64,000 nt of DNA from Phorcus lineatus (lineage: Eukaryota > Mollusca > Gastropoda > Trochida > Trochidae): NCBI GenBank assembly GCA_921293015.1, contig OV121095.1:35623484-35687483 (forward strand), read 5' to 3'. Shown here piece after piece: positions 13,836-28,133 of this stretch (positions are counted from its first letter, which is position 1; every line of letters begins with the position of its first letter). The translations under genes and the position numbers were made by a program. The notes under the pieces are model-generated. The model did no database searches. It saw only the letters and a program-made list of their open reading frames with translations, and was not told where the DNA came from.

Positions 13836-14340
13836 TATCATCAAGGTGTGTATAGCACCCGAGGGGAGCTTGATGACCATTGCAAAATCTATCAATATCT
13901 GATCTCTCATCTTGATCCCACGTATGTGGTACGAAATGTTTAGCGTATGTAACACTAATATTAGATTGTACAGCGCATTGAGAAAATCATTTGAAGTGAT
14001 AGAGGTTAATACTGCTACTTGTATCATCAAGTTTGGTAGGGCACCCGAGAGTAGTTTGAATGTAAATTGCAAAATCTATCTGATCATTATGTGAAAAATG
14101 TTAAGCGTATGTAAAAACAATTATAAGATCAAAGAGCGTTTATGATAGGATAATCAGAATCTTATTTTCGTCGACACAGATGACGAAATACGGTAACTAT
14201 AGCGCTGAAACAATCGTTGCTAAAAGCGATGTGTACACATGTGTACATATGAAATAAATGTCACTACTTATGTTTGTCGTATGGATAACAAGATTGTATA
14301 CAACAACTGAGGGCGATTTTTATGACCGTTTCGTCATCTA
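13836..14340. repeat. Diverged tandem repeat, unit about 186 bp
   Basis: TATCATCAAG and GCACCCGAG recur at 13836/13855 and 14022/14041, both followed by ATTGCAAAATCTATC and TTAGCGTATGTAA. A third, weaker unit with GAGGGCGATTTTTATGACC is at about 14309. Confidence 0.6.
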
Positions 14341-17300
14341 TCGTTCCACTAATTTCCGATTTTTATGAACAGGGATGGTTTGGTACGTATACAGACGTAT
14401 TTGAAGTCATTATTCCATGATTTCGTCGATCTTTATTGATAAATAAGTTTCATCCTTGCCCTTGTTTCTTCTCATATCAAAGTGTAAACCCGTCTCGGCC
14501 TACTGATAAGTAAACAAGTTCATGAAAAAAATCGCCCTTACCCTGGTTTCTTCTAATATCAGTTTTGTAAACCTTTTTATGAATAGTTGATACGTAAGCC
14601 GTAGTTTTGATCAACTCGTGCCTTCAAAGCTTGTACCAGAGGTCCTCTATATAGGGTAAACCCTACATACGAATCAGAACTATTGTCAATAAACTTTGAT
14701 TCACAGTGGACAGGTTGAACGGTTATGAACAGCCTATTATATAGAACAGTGAATAGCTCCTTTCAGTCATCAAAACTATCAAAATCATTGATCGGTGACC
14801 TTATGCCCGGAAATAAAGAGTAAAATCAATAATCGATCAAATCTAAGTAGTCGAATGTTAATCGCGACGTGAATGATGTATTGGTGGATACATTAGGTGA
14901 TGAATCAAAGCCTTCGATTCAATATGAACACGTCATTGACGTTAATCATATCCAACATGTGGAGCGAACATAGTAATCGGTTAAGACTATGGAAACCTTC
15001 TACAAACCCTTGCCATGGACGATCCACCGACAGACGTTCGACACCAAAGTCCACGTTCATAAGTGCCTGTGCTTTGAGCAAATACTTAACAGGCCTTGTG
15101 TCTCTGTTTACTCAGTGCTTGTTGTGTTGTTATGTGAATATACATTATCCCAGCGCTGATCACACACAACCAACAGTTTAATGTACATAACAATTTGTAC
15201 ACGTCATATTTTTTTCAGAGATTAAATGGTTTCCAGAATATACGATGAGTTTACTACGAATATTCAATATTTCTTTCGAAAGCGCTGATTAATCATTAAA
15301 TCCATATTCTAATGTATGTTATGATGCAAACTTTTCATAATCATCTTTCATGCTTTATCATACGTGATATTTCATATTTGCCTTATAAGAGTGAAACTTC
15401 TATATTACAGTTCAGTGTTATGAAATCCATAACTTTGTTTGTAACAATGACAGTTAAACGATAGTTTAGGAAGATCTTAAGTTTGATATCTTTTGCATTA
15501 TTTACAAGCACTTAGAAAATATTTTTTGTTTTTTTTTGGGGGGGGGGGAATATATGGTGGAATATAAAAATGGGCATATGGTGTAAATAAACATCACTGT
15601 CATGGTGAGCTCGAGCTCATGCGTGAGGCGTCAAATTGTTGCTAATGCTACGTATCACTAATGAAGCCAGTTCTTTAATTATCAAGGCAGCCATATGGGA
15701 TCTGTTTAATTAGTAAGCTGTTGTTTTCGAAAGTTATATACATGTACTTTGATCATAGAAAGAAATTGGTATTCGTATCACTCGCTAACGATTCGGATAT
15801 ACTTATCTCTTGGCCACTCGTTTACAAAAAAATAGCTTGACACTGGCAGACCTTATTTATAAATATATATTTATCAACGAATTTGTAAATTATTATGAAT
15901 TGTTTTGTTTCGTCATAAAATAACTTTTAAAAAATAGCAAGCAATTGTTAAACATGTTTTAACAACCCTTTCTTATCACACTTTTACGTTCTTTCATTTC
16001 TAACATAAAGTATGCCAAAATGCAAAACTATCTATCCGAATTTATTAGTAATTATTGAAATATAATTTCTATATATCATATTGGTAGACCCAAAACACGG
16101 ATGAGACCTAAGCAAAATGCTAAACTGTCGGTTCGTGTGAGGAAACAATTACAATTCCAGAGGAGGTTATTACTGCGTAAGAACTGTGAATCTCCCCTGT
16201 AATGTGACCAGGTACGCCGTTAATCCTCCAGTCCACACAACACAGGAACTTTAATCGACATGGAAACACACAGCACTGTTCCTTAACGCCGGACTCATTT
16301 CAAGACGTTGATCTATTATTGATAACTTTGCCTTCTTAGAGTTACAGCGGTACGGTGCTATATGTTCATTTGTTGGGACTACAGTTTTGTTTAATAGTGT
16401 CAAGTTGCCAATATCTTACAGGGACGTGTAAATGTTTATTCTCTGAACTACAGGAACACACCATGCATGGGTGAATTTATGTGTGCTGTATCTTTTATCG
16501 CTCATCTATACGCAAGTATGGGACAATATGGCGATATACCAAGCACCGTCGTGACATGGGTGATGATTCCAGTTTCCTACCTCCGAGGTGTCATGTCGAT
16601 TTTATCAAATCAAAAAGTGCCTTTCATTTAATGTAAAAGGTTATGGTAACTTTCAGATTAAAATCAGTTCAGAAATCAACTCAAAAAGCAAATCTTTGCT
16701 TTCAAATATTGTAGAAGATGAAGAGATGTCATAAGGTCCTAGAGATATTACGGCCTGCAATGGTGAAGACTTGTCCTCGTTTCAACAGAACATAAACCCA
16801 GAGTATTATACGTTTTATAATAATTACCCCAACACTCATGGCAACATTAAACCCCCTTCCATAATCTCATATCAACCCTTTGGTAAACTCTATACTTCTG
16901 AAGGTGTTAATTTCTTATACAACGAAAAACACATAAAAGCGTATAGTTATACGTATACGCTTCAGTCGCTGTGACCCACATGACGAAAACTCTAAACAAA
17001 TTTCATTCATTTGAAAGAGAGAAAGATCTTAATGTTTGAATGGCATTCTAGACGTTTTGGCGCATGATACAGGATTTCATGTATACTCAAAGAAATAACT
17101 TAAGAACAAACACGATTTTCTCGAGGAATTCTACAGGTCATATGATAATCCAAATTATGCTAAATATTAAATATTGGGAGAACTTTTTTTATGAGTATAT
17201 ATCCGTTTTATATATTAAGTTACTGTCTTCCGGTTACTTACTCACGGTATCGATCCCCATATACCTTTATTATAATTACCAAATACCTATATCATTTAGA

Positions 17301-19045
17301 CTATATAGCTTAACAATATATCCAGGTGCTGTTATCGCATAGATTCCCATACCGTTATCATATACCTCTTAATCGATATCAAATATGCGATAACTATGTA
17401 CATCATAAAAGGTTTTAAACAGTTATCAAATTATCCTTGTCCTATCGTTGAAATATATATGTATAAAACATTATCAGTACGAAACTATTACCATGTACCA
17501 TGATATACACCAATAGACCTTTATCGTGTAGTATCGTATCGTATATATTGTCATCAAACATTATAAGAATAATTAACGAGACGCCAGGAATTACGTCATG
17601 ATTGGTTTGTTGTCATAGATTCAGAGCTTTAGCAAGGAATTTGTAACAATAATTCACGATGGACCGATGAACTGAAAATACGAGCTTTGCGTTGATTATT
17701 CTTTTTCTTACCAAATTCATATCTAAATATATTAACTGTACTTGGAAAATACCTTCATGAAGGCGAATTGAAAGGTGACTGGGTCATTGTATTCATGCGT
17801 AACAAACAATTAATATGTCGTGGCCTTCAATCGCGCAGTCAAATGAAGTCCCAGCAATTCATAACGTGTTTATGGATTATATAGTTAGCAAAACAGTCTT
17901 CCATGAAATAAATAGTAAAGTAAACAACATACAAAAACTCTACGTGTCATGTTATTCCATACAAAATGAAAAACAATCTTTGTTTTGAGGTCTCAATGAC
18001 ATGTGTATGCCTGACCAAGGACGTGTATAAATCCTGACTCACTGAAGGAATAAATATTAAGTAGTTTTGGCAGCCAATCAGATATAGAGTTATTTTTTTA
18101 AAAATGTAATTCCCATGACCAATATGAAAACTTTGAAAACCGGCATATTTATGCCCCTTTTGGTAAGAAAGGCTATTATTTATTCTATTGTTAAACTCCG
18201 AATTTATGTAACGTAGATTTATTTCCTTTCAAACAGAAAAGCTTTTCACTCTCACACTTCCACAAAACCAGAATTTGATTGACAAAAAGACGTTAGTAAA
18301 CGCTTTATCCTTTAATTCTATTTTCATTTTACTTTGATCAATTGCCACTTTTCTTAGTCTTATATGATCTTGTTTGAATGTACTGAAATATTAGATTAAG
18401 TTTTAAATTCAATTTGTAACTAGAAAGTGTTCTTACTTTTATTAATTCAAGAATTTTTCTATAAACAACATAAACTTTAGGTTTTGGTTAATCATCATCT
18501 CAGTAGTTTTGGCAAAATATTAAGTACATATGATTCAATTCAAAATTAAGAAAATATAAAATTGAAAAGAAGTTGAACCCCCCAAAAGGCTCATGTACAT
18601 CCCTTCGGGAGAAGACATAATTCGACATAACAGCCAGTGATGAAATTAGATCTGAATCATGGACATGTTCTTCCTTATCAAATCTATTTTCCATATACTC
18701 CAACGAAAGCCTTAACATTTCCAAACACATTTCCAGCATGTTGAATAACATCATATAGTTATTGTCTATAAACTCATTAATGATATCATAGAACAAGCTT
18801 GTACATTCACAAATCAAGATTTAATTTTGATTCAACCGGGTATTTATGTGATTTAATTATTTAATCCCCAAAAGGGATCCTGTATCGTATTAACACTTTT
18901 CTGCAATTAACCATAAGGAGATTAACGTCTTAGCTCCCAGCAAATGCTTTCATAGTTAACGTATTATTTCAACTTAAGTTGTGGAAAATCAATGCACTGT
19001 GACCAAACTACAGTCGTATGAACTTATCACTCACAGCATTGCACG
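14341..19045. other. No gene recognised
   Basis: AT-rich. A homopolymer pair of about eight T then ten G lies at 15531-15549. Short ORFs (for example 18500-18817 on the minus strand, 105 codons) have no recognisable features. Confidence 0.5.
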
Positions 19046-19110
19046 TTCCGTCCGTCCGTCCGTCCGTCGTCTGTAAACGGTCATAATTTTCGACCTGTGG
19101 GATCAAAGCT
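19046..19110. repeat. (CCGT)n tract with element-like flank
   Basis: CCGTCCGTCCGTCCGTCCGT is followed by GTAAACGGTCATAATTTTCG, similar to the CCGTCC...GTAAACTTTTCAC...TTTTCGAC head of the satellite elements at 45.4 and 49.1 kb. Probably a fragment of a related family. Confidence 0.5.
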
Positions 19111-22100
19111 ACTTAATGTGATAATGAATTTTCCTTAAATCTTTAAACGGCCAATTCTCCTAAACCAATAAGCCTCGGCAGCTACAATTTCTGAGTAACA
19201 TCTTTGATTGAACTACAAGTGATAGGGAGAACTCATTTAAGTGTAATACTATCTGAAAGAGGGGGAATTAATTTGCATAAAGATTTCCGGTATGTTCCTA
19301 AATCCGTACAATTGGATGGTTCCCCTTGAATATTCATGTTGGTCACATGATATGATACTGGACAATTTTTGTGACCCTGTCATGACAAGAGGTTGTGACG
19401 TTTTAGTCTTCAGGAGACATTGATGAGCTACAGAGTCAGTGGGTATTTTCTACGTAAAGATAGGAAGACAGACAGAAATGTTATTCAGTAACATGCATTC
19501 GGGTAAATATAGACATGCAGATCTTTGTGTACTTATATATTATAGTTCCGTAAGAGTTTTTATTTTCGGAATGTGGAATTTATGGAATTACATGTACCTT
19601 GCTTTCGATCCCTGGGTGGAAAAATTTAGTGTTACTTGTCTCCAAGCCTTTTTAAATGTAAAAAAAGTGTATGCTCAGGTAAGAACTAGCCCCTATGATT
19701 TGGTAATTTTGAATTTTTATATAGATAATATAAATAAAAAATAAGCCTAATGTTTTTGCAATAATCTGACATTCTATAAATGTATTTCCTGCAAGCTAGT
19801 TCTTAAATTAACTAACACTTGCGATATTAGGTGTCCAAATCGACCTTGAAATAGACTCGATTCTAAGTTAGGTCCTCTTATTTCCCAAATGCCACGGCTG
19901 GCTTGTCTGAGGGCATACTTTACCGTGTCATACTCTCTTATCACAGATCTGTGTCCAAAAATTAAAACAAAATCGAACAGTAGAAACGTCGTTATCACCT
20001 ATTATGATACTAAGAGTTGAAATTGGTTTCCAACACTTAATACGTCCTCTTTAAAGCAGTACCCCTCAAGAATTGCGCCCATCATAGGAAAATGGCCATG
20101 AAAACATTTACTGGCAAACGCTAAACAATACAATACTTATGACAACTTTCTCTTGAATTCAGTCTCTACTACTTCCTCGAAATACTCAAGTGATTATAAT
20201 TGCTTTTGTATTGTCTCCTGGCTTAAACCTATCTCCAACATGTTGCATGGAATAGCTTGTATTCGTGTCAACTAAAACATTGATTACATTCTAAGATTCA
20301 TTATCACTCAAAACAACCCTATTTTCCTCCATTAGTCCGCTGGATTGGATCGTTATTAGAATCGGTGCATGGCCTAGCCAGTACTCAATCCTACTTATAG
20401 CTGGTCCCTAGTCTTTAAACAAAGATCTGTCCGCCTTTACCCCCTCTTATCGCTTACCCTGATCATGACCATGTCTTAGATTACAGGTGTCTCGGCGTTC
20501 CGTGTTTCATGTTTATACTTACCTGGATATTATAGAGAAGATTGCGCTCAGTTATACTCGTATGTCTTCTATAGTGGATCTGTTTGGGTATATCTAACTG
20601 GAAATTGACAAACATCACGCACATCTTTTTGTCTTTGTAAGATCATTTACGTTTTATATATACTTTACATACATATTTTCTTATGTGTGCAGCTGCAAAC
20701 TGTATGTTTGAAGAATGCTTTGACACAGTATAACTTTATCTTTTATTTTATATCTTTATTTTTTAGATAACAATCGAAAATTAATGCAGCTCTTTAAGAC
20801 ACTTGGTAGTTACATTTCCAAAGCTTAATTCCAACTTTAAAAATCACGCCCACCTCTATTTGCTATAGGTCTCCATTCATTTACATAAGGTTTGTAAGGG
20901 TCTTATGATGCATTGGTATACTTTTGTACCTGGTGTGTGTATTATGTGGCCTATGTCAACATCTGATTGTTGAACCGCGGTCGGGGTTCTACAAGGAAAT
21001 GTATTAGGTGTAGGTCTGTTAATTATGTAACGTGATTAGAGTGATATATCTGAAAACAGGTAACGGTTTATATGCGTCTTATACACTAACACTAAACTAC
21101 ATATATCTGAATATGTCGTTTTAGCAAATATTCATAACAAAAGAAATGTTATTTGTTTGAGCCAGTCATGTATTATCTGCATGTGAACAATGAAATGCAA
21201 CATCATACTTTTGAAACGAACTAATGTCTTATGTGTAATAATATATTTTATTATTTGACATAAAATTAAACAGTGTTTTTTGGATTAATGTATCAGCATT
21301 TGGTTTCTTCGGGGATTGATTTTATCATTCTTTTTAGTAAGATCTTTATAAATGTGTTTCAAAATATAGCGTATTTTTAAATGGAAAAACATTGGTACAT
21401 GAAGTGTTCATATCTCATAACAAAAACAACATTCTCGGTGAAAGTTTCAGTTCTCGGGTCAATCGCACACTCTGGGCTACAAGTCGACTGATAATAATCA
21501 ACTTAGTTGTATTCATATGATATCCTTTTCATCACAATATTTAGAACTATGCATTAGGTTTTTGTACATAGTTTGGTATAGTTCAAGATCAAAACTTGTA
21601 AAATTTGAACACGATCTTCATACCATCAACGCAGAATATGTTAAATGTGTATTCGTCAAGTTTAGCATGACATTGCACTATCTACCTGGTAAATATAGGT
21701 GTGAGAGGGGTTAGGATATCATGTTACCAGAAAGAATGCATGACCTTGCCACTTTAGTCATTCGTGCAGACTTGACAATACGTAAACGTTTCGACGTCAA
21801 ACCATCCATATCGTATATGCCAAAAAGGAAATGTCGTTTATGAAGTTAATTCTTTTTAGGCTTTCTGAGCTTGAAGAGACGACGGAGTAGACAATCAATT
21901 TCTTCATAATAATGAATGCCATTTTACTTCATACACTAACTATGTTAAAAATCACGGTTCTATAAAGTCACCTTTTGCATTTTCAAAATTTAACATCTAT
22001 TGAACTTGATGACCTATCATTAAAAGCAACACAGCCTGGTAACACGATTATAAACTAAGTTCCAGATTAACATGCGCATAAACTCATTAAGCACGGTCAC

Positions 22101-25100
22101 TGATGTCACAACTTTTTGAAAATCAAATATTACCCTGTAAGAATGAACAATGTACTATCTTGCATAAAGAATATATCATCGTGGTTGTATCAGGACAAAC
22201 TAACCCACGTGTAGTCAGTGAAGCACTGTACAGCATGGATACGTACATCCGGGTGCTCGTGTGAACATAGAAGTGCGTCGAAATAATCTCATCACACTGT
22301 ATGTATAGAGAAGGAACGTCACAACAACACACATGATATGTTTTAAAGAGAAAATATCTGACCCCCGATATTAAACAAGATACCAAGATACCCAGATGAA
22401 AAGTTTGGTAACTCCATCGTAGAGAATAGATACACATTACATTACAATGGTGGTGCAGAGAGCGTTATCGGTTTTAAAAAGTATGCAAACGGTGACTTTT
22501 CAAAATGCGACATAATTTCTTAGAAAAACACACGTTTGTTGATGCGTGCAATAATAGGTATAGGACTAGATCAAAACATCGACATGTTATGCGACACATT
22601 TTTTACATTCTTTTGATGATCAGTCGTAATCTCGTACAATGACATTCATAAATATAATGTTACTGAATAAAAATGTTTGAAATTCTTTTTCACTGTCTTG
22701 AACGGAAGGAAAGCTCAAATTTATGTTTGTTTCTTTCGTATGACAAGAAAACAAAGAACACGCATGGAGATATACTATAAGGTAACAGACACCAACCATG
22801 CAGTTACCCTCTCATACCCCTGTGACTAAGGATCAGCTGTTATCAGGATATGTTTCATTCCCGGGGAAATGAAATAGGCTGCTTTTTGTATTAATAATAG
22901 TAAACCATGAAATTTTTAAAGAATTGATGACAGTCCATTAGGCGTTCAAATTTGCATACTGCAGTCTCTTCAAGAAAACGTGACACTTGAACATCAAACT
23001 TTTGACTAGTTTCATCTTTTGGACAGCCATTTAAAATTATTCAAGTATCAACGGGTTTAATACTCCAAATGTCAATTAAGATTAATCAAACAATAAAAAC
23101 CATGAGGTTTTATGTTAAGAGCGAAGTTCTTTTCACTTTTAACAAAGGTAATACTGTTAACTTCCTATATGTAAATATCAAAAAAGATGAAATAATATAA
23201 ATGTTAGCAAAAAATAAAAATGTTTCGTAAGTGTATAACCTTACCTTGTTTGATAAGAATAAACAAATCCTAAAGATTCCTCGGAATATAGACATACAAT
23301 GTCTCCAACACTCAATGTATCATCCATGCTGTAATGTCACCTCACTCTTAGCAAAAAAATATCATTTTCTCTCTGGTGACATTTAGGGAAAATACATTTC
23401 CCACTTGATCCTAAATGCACACTTTATCCAGGGATAAGCCAGTCTGTTGAATGGTAAAGGCCGGTTAGACGACTCCGCTAGACTACAAGCAGGTGCCCGT
23501 TAGATGAGCTTACTGAATGAATGCATTAGAACAAGCGCTGCATGGTATTGGTGCGGCTAGTCGGACGACTAGTTACAGGTCTTGAATAATTTCTTAGGCA
23601 CTCTGGTGCTTTTCTGAATGTTATGAGGAGCGATTGATCTTGTGAAATCAAAGGAAAGATCGATAGTACAAATGACGGATGACTGAAAATCCTTTTGAGA
23701 GATCAATCGTCATTTTACACTACGTAGGATATGAAAATAATTGTGTCTCGTTTGTCTTTTTGAAAATGGCAAACCGTATGCTTTTTCTTGATAATTGCTT
23801 GTTTTACTGATGAGTACACTTATGTAAAAAGATAAGCATGTTGTAAATAGAAAAACCGTAATAGTAACAACCTTGAACTGCATCCATAAATTGATCGTAT
23901 TATGAACATATATATATATCGGGAGATATACAAAACAGTTAAAACAAGGTGTTATTTTTAGAACTACTTAAATTTGAGACAAAATGATATATTTTTAATT
24001 ATTTATAATGTTAGTGTTTGTTTGCGCAGCGTTAAGTGTTCATTGTTGTAAGGTTATATGTATCTCCACGTTGGGACAAAGTCAGAGTTTACGGGAACAG
24101 CTTGGCGTTGTCATAGTGGCGATCACATGACCTTTGATAGGATAAGAGCAGCGAATAGATATTCAATGAACCGAATCAACGATTCTGACAGAGCCCCCCT
24201 CATACATATTCATATCATCACAGGTTATCTCCCTTTCAATGAGTTTGGAGCTTACTAGAGAAAAATAAACACGAGACATTATTCAGGTCAAACCATGTGC
24301 ATGTTTTCTGTAAATGCTTTACTCATGCAAAGCAAATGTCATAATAGGTAATATTATTGGCCGTGTTGCCTTTGAAATTGGGACAAATGGTCGTATACGG
24401 AAATCAAATAACGAAAAGCTAATGTATACAATAGATACATGCGAGAAGATATCGAACTGCTCTTAATAATTCCACTTGTCTTTCTGGGTTTAGCTTTATG
24501 TATTGTGGGTTCAAATCAAACAAGGATCGCTTTGGGCCACACGTCCATGTCTCCATGGCTGTCTTAACATCATGGGATTTGAAAAATAACAGATAAATAT
24601 TTACCTAAGCTACATCTTAGAGATGGGGTAGAAGGTTGTCTTCAAACAAAAGCTAGAAACATATACAGGGAAATTTAACAATATACTATGATATGTTAAC
24701 TTGTAACTGTTGATTTTAAAAGCCACTCCGTGAGTTGTTGGAGTCACATATGCCAAACTTAATCAATGTTGTCATTTGATCGCGAAATATCGACTGTTAC
24801 CAAAAAGACACATCTTAAAGCTTTTTTTTTACAGTGACAATATGAAGGTAGAACGTGGCAATTATGATCGAAAACCGGACAGTGGCGCGCGTCAAATAGT
24901 CAATCGTAATTTCAAGGACTTATCTAAAACAGCCAGGAGGGCAGTTAGGAGTTGATAACGTTTGTTAGGTTATTTAACTAGTATCCATGTATATTGGACG
25001 TGATATCTACACATCTGTGCATTTATTAGGCTGTTTTTAGATGTTCATGGAAAACCAGTATTTGGCATATATATGTCTTTTGGAAATGAAAAGTTAAGAT

Positions 25101-26740
25101 GTTTTTGATTTTATATCACCACATATGACTTTTATGTTCGTATCAAAGGTAAATAATATATTATGAAAATCACAAATGGCTTTTAAACCAGTGAGCAAAA
25201 TAGGTTCTTCGGTCAAAATTGCTGTAAACGTCCCTTATACATTTTTACAAATACTATGGGCTACATTTATTTAAGAAAGTCTATCCAATAGTAACACATT
25301 CTCCCCCAACAGAGGCTGCTCCGTTATACATTCCTATATAACCTCTGTCATAATACGAAGGTTTCTCGGGCTTCCGGCAGTTTCACATACCGGTGCAATG
25401 TTGCAACTTAAACCTGGCAATATTTCAGCCAATGAAAACATGCATGAACGTGCGTGAATAGCATATTTGTTGTCACATAGGCCTATGCAAGTTGCAGAAG
25501 ACTCAAAGTGCACGGTGCATATTCGAATAAAGTTTTGCTTATGGAAAGCTTATGGAAATAACTTAGGCGATTTGAATAATAACATTACTAGATTAAGACA
25601 CGATCGTATTAGACAGAGGTTGTACAGGAATTATGACGGAGCTTCCTCTGTAGGGAGAGAAAGATAGTTACATTACCTGACTGATATGAAAGTTATATCG
25701 AAGGAAACGAAGTTGATTCTGCAAAGATGTATGTTTACGAAATAAAAAACCATTTACTTGTAAAACGTTTATCATTAAACCAAGGCTTATGAGACGACCA
25801 TTATTTTCGAACTATTCTCAAAAGAATGTGTTAAATTGGTGTAAAGAAAAAGGAAAGTGTAAGGGAACGATTAACTTTCTTGGAGGACTTCACGCTAGTT
25901 GAACCTGTTGTTAAATTATCATTTTTTTCTCTGAGTTGCGAGGTTATCATTGATATACTAGTTCTACTAACATATATTCACGAAGAAATTCTTACAAATG
26001 TAATTTGTAACTCCAACAAGATAGTAAGACGACTTACCGCAATCGTCAACATGTTTTAGTTTCATTTTACGTTTCACCAGTTCCAAAGCCTACTGTCGAA
26101 CACTTACGTATTTTATGAACGACTCGCAAGCTTTCTTCTTCTGCACCTCGCAAAGTTGTCGGTGACAAACATCCATTCTCTGGATCACTATGTTTAATTT
26201 AATATATGCATGTGGATTTAACAATTAGGTTACACATAAACATACAATCATGTCTTGATCTCTAAATGCAAATTACTGTTTCTGTCGAAAAATTACATTA
26301 AATGGTCAGAGTCAGTTTAGTTCAACAACTATCAAGATTAGTTTGTTTGATATTTTTCAATGCTGTTACCATGTGTTTATTTGTGTTAATGTTTGAATGA
26401 TAGACTATGTGTGTTTAATAATCGTAATTTATGTAAATATCGACTATCGATTATTTCGTTTATCTCGTCGAAGTTTCGTTATCAAATACTTAAAAACCGT
26501 TGGTACGAATAGCAAGCTCTTAATGACATCAATTGAAGTGCGAATGGCTCCATGCCATACCATGTCGATGAGTTTTCAGTGCAACTCAGACAAAAGAGAG
26601 GGAATATTTCAATATATACATAAGCACATGCATAAGTAAGACATAAATTCCATTTGAAGTTACGTTCGCATTTCATATCATACATATGACCACGGGTGTT
26701 TTATGATTATTTTTTAAACATGATGATTTTCAACCACAGC
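19111..26740. other. No gene recognised
   Basis: 7.6 kb of AT-rich DNA. ORFs up to 104 codons show no motif, and I found no exon chain. A short TA tract lies near 23910. Confidence 0.5.
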
Positions 26741-27080
26741 AGGCATATTTTACTGAAAACAAATTAAAGAATAGAAACCAATTGACAGCCAATTTACCTG
26801 TACCATAAAAACATACCGTAGGTATTTTGTACATACCCCTTTGCCACACACACATATGCACACGCACGCACGTTCACGCACGTGCACACACACGTGCACA
26901 CGCACACACACGCGCACGCACACACACGCACCACAGTAGGCATATTTTGCTGAAACCAAAGAAAAGAAAAGAAAAGCAACTGACAGCCAAGTTCCCTCTA
27001 TCATAAAAACCATACAGTATGTTTTTATGTAATGGCCCTTTGCCACACAGACACACACGCACGCCCGTGCACACACATGA
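26741..27080. repeat. Tandem duplication with (CA/CG)n microsatellites
   Basis: GGCATATTTT-CTGAAA...TGACAGCCAA...TTTGCCACACA occurs twice, 196 bp apart (26742 and 26938). Each copy is followed by an alternating purine-pyrimidine tract (26845-26932 and 27043-27077) of CACA/CACG/CGTG type, which can adopt Z-DNA. ORFs on the reverse strand here are low-complexity Cys/Val runs, not genes. Confidence 0.75.
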
Positions 27081-27769
27081 CGTGGGTCAGATATTTTAAA
27101 GTTCATAAATTGTGTCCTTGATAGTCACCGGTGGTTTCTAAACTTAACATTTCAATGCTTATCATTTCAGAATAATGACAATAAACAGTTTGAAATTGAC
27201 ATTTGTGATCGAAAACCGGACAATAACATGACTCAAACGTAATTTTGAAAACTTATTTACCGCAGACACAGTCATAAACATATAGATTGGTTGTGCTAAG
27301 TATCTCATTTAACTAATATACATATAAATGGAACGCAGTGTTCCGATTTCTTTACATTCTTTTACAATAATCGGAAAAAAGAAAATATCATAATTTTGAC
27401 GTTTAAGAGACAAAGATGTAAATTAGACAGGCGACTTGAAGTCAACTCAGGTTACAAAGGCAACATACAATCATGAAACATACTCTGTGTCTCTTTAAAA
27501 AATACTTTGTCTTTCAATTGGAAACATTTATATTTATGAGATCACTCTATTTCTAGAAGAAAAACTTATAGCCTATTGCAAATTTAACGTTGGTTATTCT
27601 GGTGGCATAAACAGCATAATCTCTGTTGTCCGAAATATGATGCAACTGAAGCGCCCATACAATATACAATAGGTACAAAATAGAAGATATATGCCTTACT
27701 TCAAATAAGTTCAAAATATGTTATAGATGGGAGCCCTTCTATGAATATAGGATTCACCAATTTCCTCTT

Positions 27770-28055
27770 CTTTCTGAAATTCTGGCCAAATTTTGGTTTC
27801 TAGGCTTGGTTGCGCAGAGATAGTCTTGAAGAAAGTCTATATTGGAGGGGAGGTCACTCTTGGACCTTTTTGTTTGCAATCCCACAATGCATTGAAGTTC
27901 CGCCACGTTTTGTGTACGGGAAATGAAAACATAGCAATGGTGTTTACGAAATACATACTCATTTACAGCGATAAAGGCTGTGTTTGGAGCTATTTAATCA
28001 ATGGATGACCTGGGGATTACTTATAAAGGATAAATAATTGATTGGCGGGGCTGAC
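27770..28055 (+). promoter_or_regulatory. Probable ICE1 promoter and 5' leader region
   Basis: Immediately upstream of the ICE1 start codon. A site at 27872-27891 (core TCCCACAATGCA) is one base from the T-CCCA-G-AATGCA core of the ZNF143/THAP11 element found at many housekeeping promoters. ATTGGCGGGG at 28041-28050 combines an inverted CCAAT box with an E2F-like core. There is no clear TATA box at a fixed distance. The transcription start cannot be placed from sequence alone, and an upstream noncoding exon is possible. Confidence 0.35.
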
Positions 28056-28133
28056 ATGTCGACAAACGAGGGGACACCAGCACTAGATGGCGGGGAAACT
28101 GTTTGGTGCGAAGGTTGTCGAAAACTCAAAAAG
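28056..28133 (+). CDS. ICE1: ICE1 exon 1 (start codon)
   Basis: Encodes 26 residues starting M-S-T-N-E-G-T-P and ending W-C-E-G-C-R-K-L-K-K. The ATG is the first after an in-frame TAA at 28035-28037 and has G at -3. The C-x-x-C followed by a short basic run aligns with the C-Q-G-C start of vertebrate ICE1. The donor AAG|GTGCGA is weaker than consensus but leaves phase 0, as exon 2 needs. Confidence 0.75.

Noticed and set aside
26750-27106. Cys/Val-rich reverse-strand ORFs that could suggest a cysteine-rich peptide
   Set aside because: Low-complexity translation of the CA/CG tracts, with no signal peptide and no cysteine framework.
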